Under the pieces are notes generated by a model. The model had not been told where the DNA came from. It was given only the letters and a program-made list of their open reading frames with translations, and ran no database searches. The translations under genes and the position numbers were made by a program. Shown here one piece after another: positions 62,162 through 64,000 of a DNA stretch of 64,000 nucleotides. The stretch is from assembly GCA_021739765.1 (NCBI GenBank), contig JAIPBD010000005.1, forward strand, positions 124,001-188,000, read 5' to 3'. Source of the DNA: Melioribacteraceae bacterium. GTDB taxonomy: Bacteria > Bacteroidota > Ignavibacteria > Ignavibacteriales > Melioribacteraceae. Position 1 is the stretch's first letter. Each line of letters opens with the position of its first letter.

Positions 62162-64000
62162 ATGGGCGAAAGTCAAGGAACTGCAGAGAAATTTCAATTT
62201 AAAGCTGAGGTAAAACAATTACTGGATATACTTGTTCATTCCTTATATACAAGTCGTGAAATATTTTTAAGGGAGCTTGTGTCCAATGCGTCGGATGCAT
62301 TGGATAAATTGAGATTCGAATCCACAAAAGGCGCGGAAATTGCCAATAAGGAGTTACCGTCGGAAATTAGAATTACACTTGATGAAAAAGAGAACAAACT
62401 TATCATCGCGGATACCGGCATTGGGATGTCAAAAGAAGAATTGATCAATAATATTGGTACAATCGCAAAATCCGGAACCTCGGAGTTCTTGAAAAAAATC
62501 GCGCAAAATAAAGACCAAGCAACAAACTTGATCGGGAAGTTTGGCGTCGGTTTTTATTCGGTTTTTATGGTTGCTAAAGAAGTTGTTATAAAAACTAAAT
62601 CGTATCAAAAAGATGTGCCGGCAATTGAGTGGAAGTCTGATGGAACAGGGGATTATGAGATCCGCGAAATTGGCGACGATGTAAAACGTGGAACTACGAT
62701 AGAAATATTCTTAAAAGAAGATTCGAAAGAATTTGCGGAAAAATATAGAGTGGAAAGCACAATTAAAAAACACTCGAATTTTGTCTCATTCCCGATTTTT
62801 GTCGGTGATGAGAGAATTAATACAATTGCCGCGATTTGGAGAGAACCTAAATCTGCTATCAAAAAGGAACAATACAACGAGTTTTATAAATTCTTGAGTT
62901 ATGATCAAGAAGATCCGATGGATGTGATTCATAAATCGGTTGACGCCCCGATTCAATTTAGTTCTTTAATGTTCATTCCTAAAAAAGCCGATGAATTTTT
63001 CTGGATGGATCGTGAAAATTATGGTCTGGATTTATACGTAAAAAGAGTGTTGATACAACACAAAAACAAAGAATTATTACCTGAATATTTAAGTTTTGTA
63101 AAAGGTGTTGTCGATTCCGAAGATATTCCACTAAATATTTCTCGGGAAACGCTCCAAGAAAATGCCGTTTTTTCCAAAATTGCTTCAAATGTAACTTCAC
63201 AAATATTGAGTTACTTAAAAGATAAAGCGGAGAAGAATCCTGAAGAATACGTTGAGTTCTGGAACTCTCACGGAAAAATATTCAAACTGGGTTATGGCGA
63301 TTTTACGAATCATGAGAAGTTTTCAGAATTGTTAAGATTTAATTCTTCAGAATGCAAAGATGAAAAAGAGCTTACTTCTTTGTCCCAATATGTTTCAAGA
63401 ATGAAAGATGAGCAAAAAGAAATCTACTACTTATCCGGAAACAGCCGTGATGCAGTTTTGATGGATCCGCATCTTGAAATATTCAAAAGTAAGGGATTGG
63501 AAGTTTTGTTTATGTACGATCCGGCGGATGAGTTTGTTGTGAATTCCCTGCGCAAATACAAAGATTTTGATCTGAAATCTGTTGATACTGTTGATATGAA
63601 AGAGCTGGAAAAAATTAAAGATGTTGAAGATGCTAAGGAAGAAAAAAAGGAAGAGTTGAGCAAAGATGACGAGAATACTTTTAAGGCTCTCAGGTCTAAA
63701 ATTAAAGATATTTTGGGTGACCGCGTTACTGAAGTCAGAGAATCGATAAGATTAAAAAGTAGCCCGAGTTGTATAGTTGCCGCTGATGACGCGATGTCTG
63801 CGCAAATGCAGAAAATACTAAAAATGACTAATCAATCAATGGGAATGGGCAGTCAGAAAAAAATCTTTGAAGTGAATAAAGATCATAAGTTGATCAGAAA
63901 TATGTTAAAAGTATATAAAGCCAATAATGATGATCAATACATCGCGGATGTTGTCGAGCAGCTTTATGAATCAGCTTTGTTGCTTGAAGGCAGTTTGGAA
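62162..64000 (+). CDS. htpG: Chaperone HtpG (Hsp90), truncated by the window end
   Basis: 613 codons are visible, in frame to the last base; only the final few residues of the C-terminal dimerisation domain seem to be missing. It starts [19 protein letters not shown] at ATG 62162, with GGAGGA upstream. The ATP-lid motifs are [21 protein letters not shown] and [10 protein letters not shown]. The end reads LLLEGSLE, where HtpG proteins continue with an Asp-Pro segment. It refolds late-stage clients with DnaK. It lies 107 bases after hsp20. Confidence 0.97.

Noticed and set aside
1-64000. CRISPR arrays, insertion sequences, prophage or toxin-antitoxin modules
   Set aside because: No regular repeats, transposase, integrase, phage structural or toxin-antitoxin proteins were recognised on either strand.

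Overview
The window looks like a chromosome segment from an AT-rich member of the Bacteroidota/Chlorobi group, most likely the Ignavibacteria. Three things point there. SprA and the response regulator PorX of the type IX secretion system (T9SS) lie side by side. Two large exported proteins end in a T9SS sorting domain with the NYPNPFNP signature common in that lineage. The metabolic genes fit an anaerobic or facultative organism: 2-oxoacid:ferredoxin oxidoreductase, an alanine dehydrogenase-like gene and a CoA-transferase. The lineage is inferred from protein content; no rRNA gene is present. I see no prophage, insertion sequence, CRISPR array or obvious island. This is mostly housekeeping sequence, densely packed and often translationally coupled.

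Layout. 0-3.1 kb (minus strand): the first codons of a PspC-domain gene and a surface lipoprotein related to glycogen-debranching and glucodextranase enzymes. 3.2-10.9 kb (plus): nadE, korAB, nrnA, pepA and a VOC protein. 10.9-11.6 kb (minus): an omega-amidase-like nitrilase. 11.7-28.7 kb (plus): a fused SpmA-SpmB membrane protein, ald, a CoA-transferase, a phosphatase, then a tight run of sprA-porX-tsaE-tsaB-DUF1573-accD-panC. 28.7-31.4 kb (minus): cysteine desulfurase, coaX and birA as a coupled operon. 31.6-34.5 kb (plus): the stress locus hsp20-dnaK-hsp20. 34.6-45.9 kb: mixed small genes, a tRNA-Gly, a serine hydrolase, dapF, a PHP protein, efp-accB-accC and gcvH. 46-50.3 kb: guaA, then a two-gene membrane cytochrome system. 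50.3-53.2 kb: radC, a coiled-coil lipoprotein, a LysM protein and a PhoH-family ATPase. 53.3-58.5 kb: two arylsulfotransferase-like T9SS cargo proteins. 58.6-61.3 kb (minus): a C69 peptidase and a mannose-1-phosphate guanylyltransferase. 61.6-64 kb: a third hsp20 and htpG, which runs off the right edge.

How the parts connect. SprA (outer-membrane translocon) and PorX (its regulator) belong to the machinery expected to export the two sorting-domain proteins at 53-58 kb. AccB, AccC, AccD and BirA supply and biotinylate acetyl-CoA carboxylase. PanC and CoaX both serve coenzyme A synthesis. DnaK, HtpG and three small heat-shock proteins form two stress loci whose promoters share several elements.

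The most interesting finds are as follows. (1) The pair at 47.7-50.3 kb: both proteins resemble the bd-oxidase subunit CydA. The first keeps the CydA-type glutamates but has an arginine at the heme-b558 histidine, and carries two c-type heme motifs in place of the last membrane helix. The second keeps a histidine there. A well-spaced sigma-54-like promoter precedes the pair. (2) A shared promoter layout in front of two hsp20 genes 30 kb apart. (3) An alanine dehydrogenase homologue with arginine at the position of the catalytic histidine.
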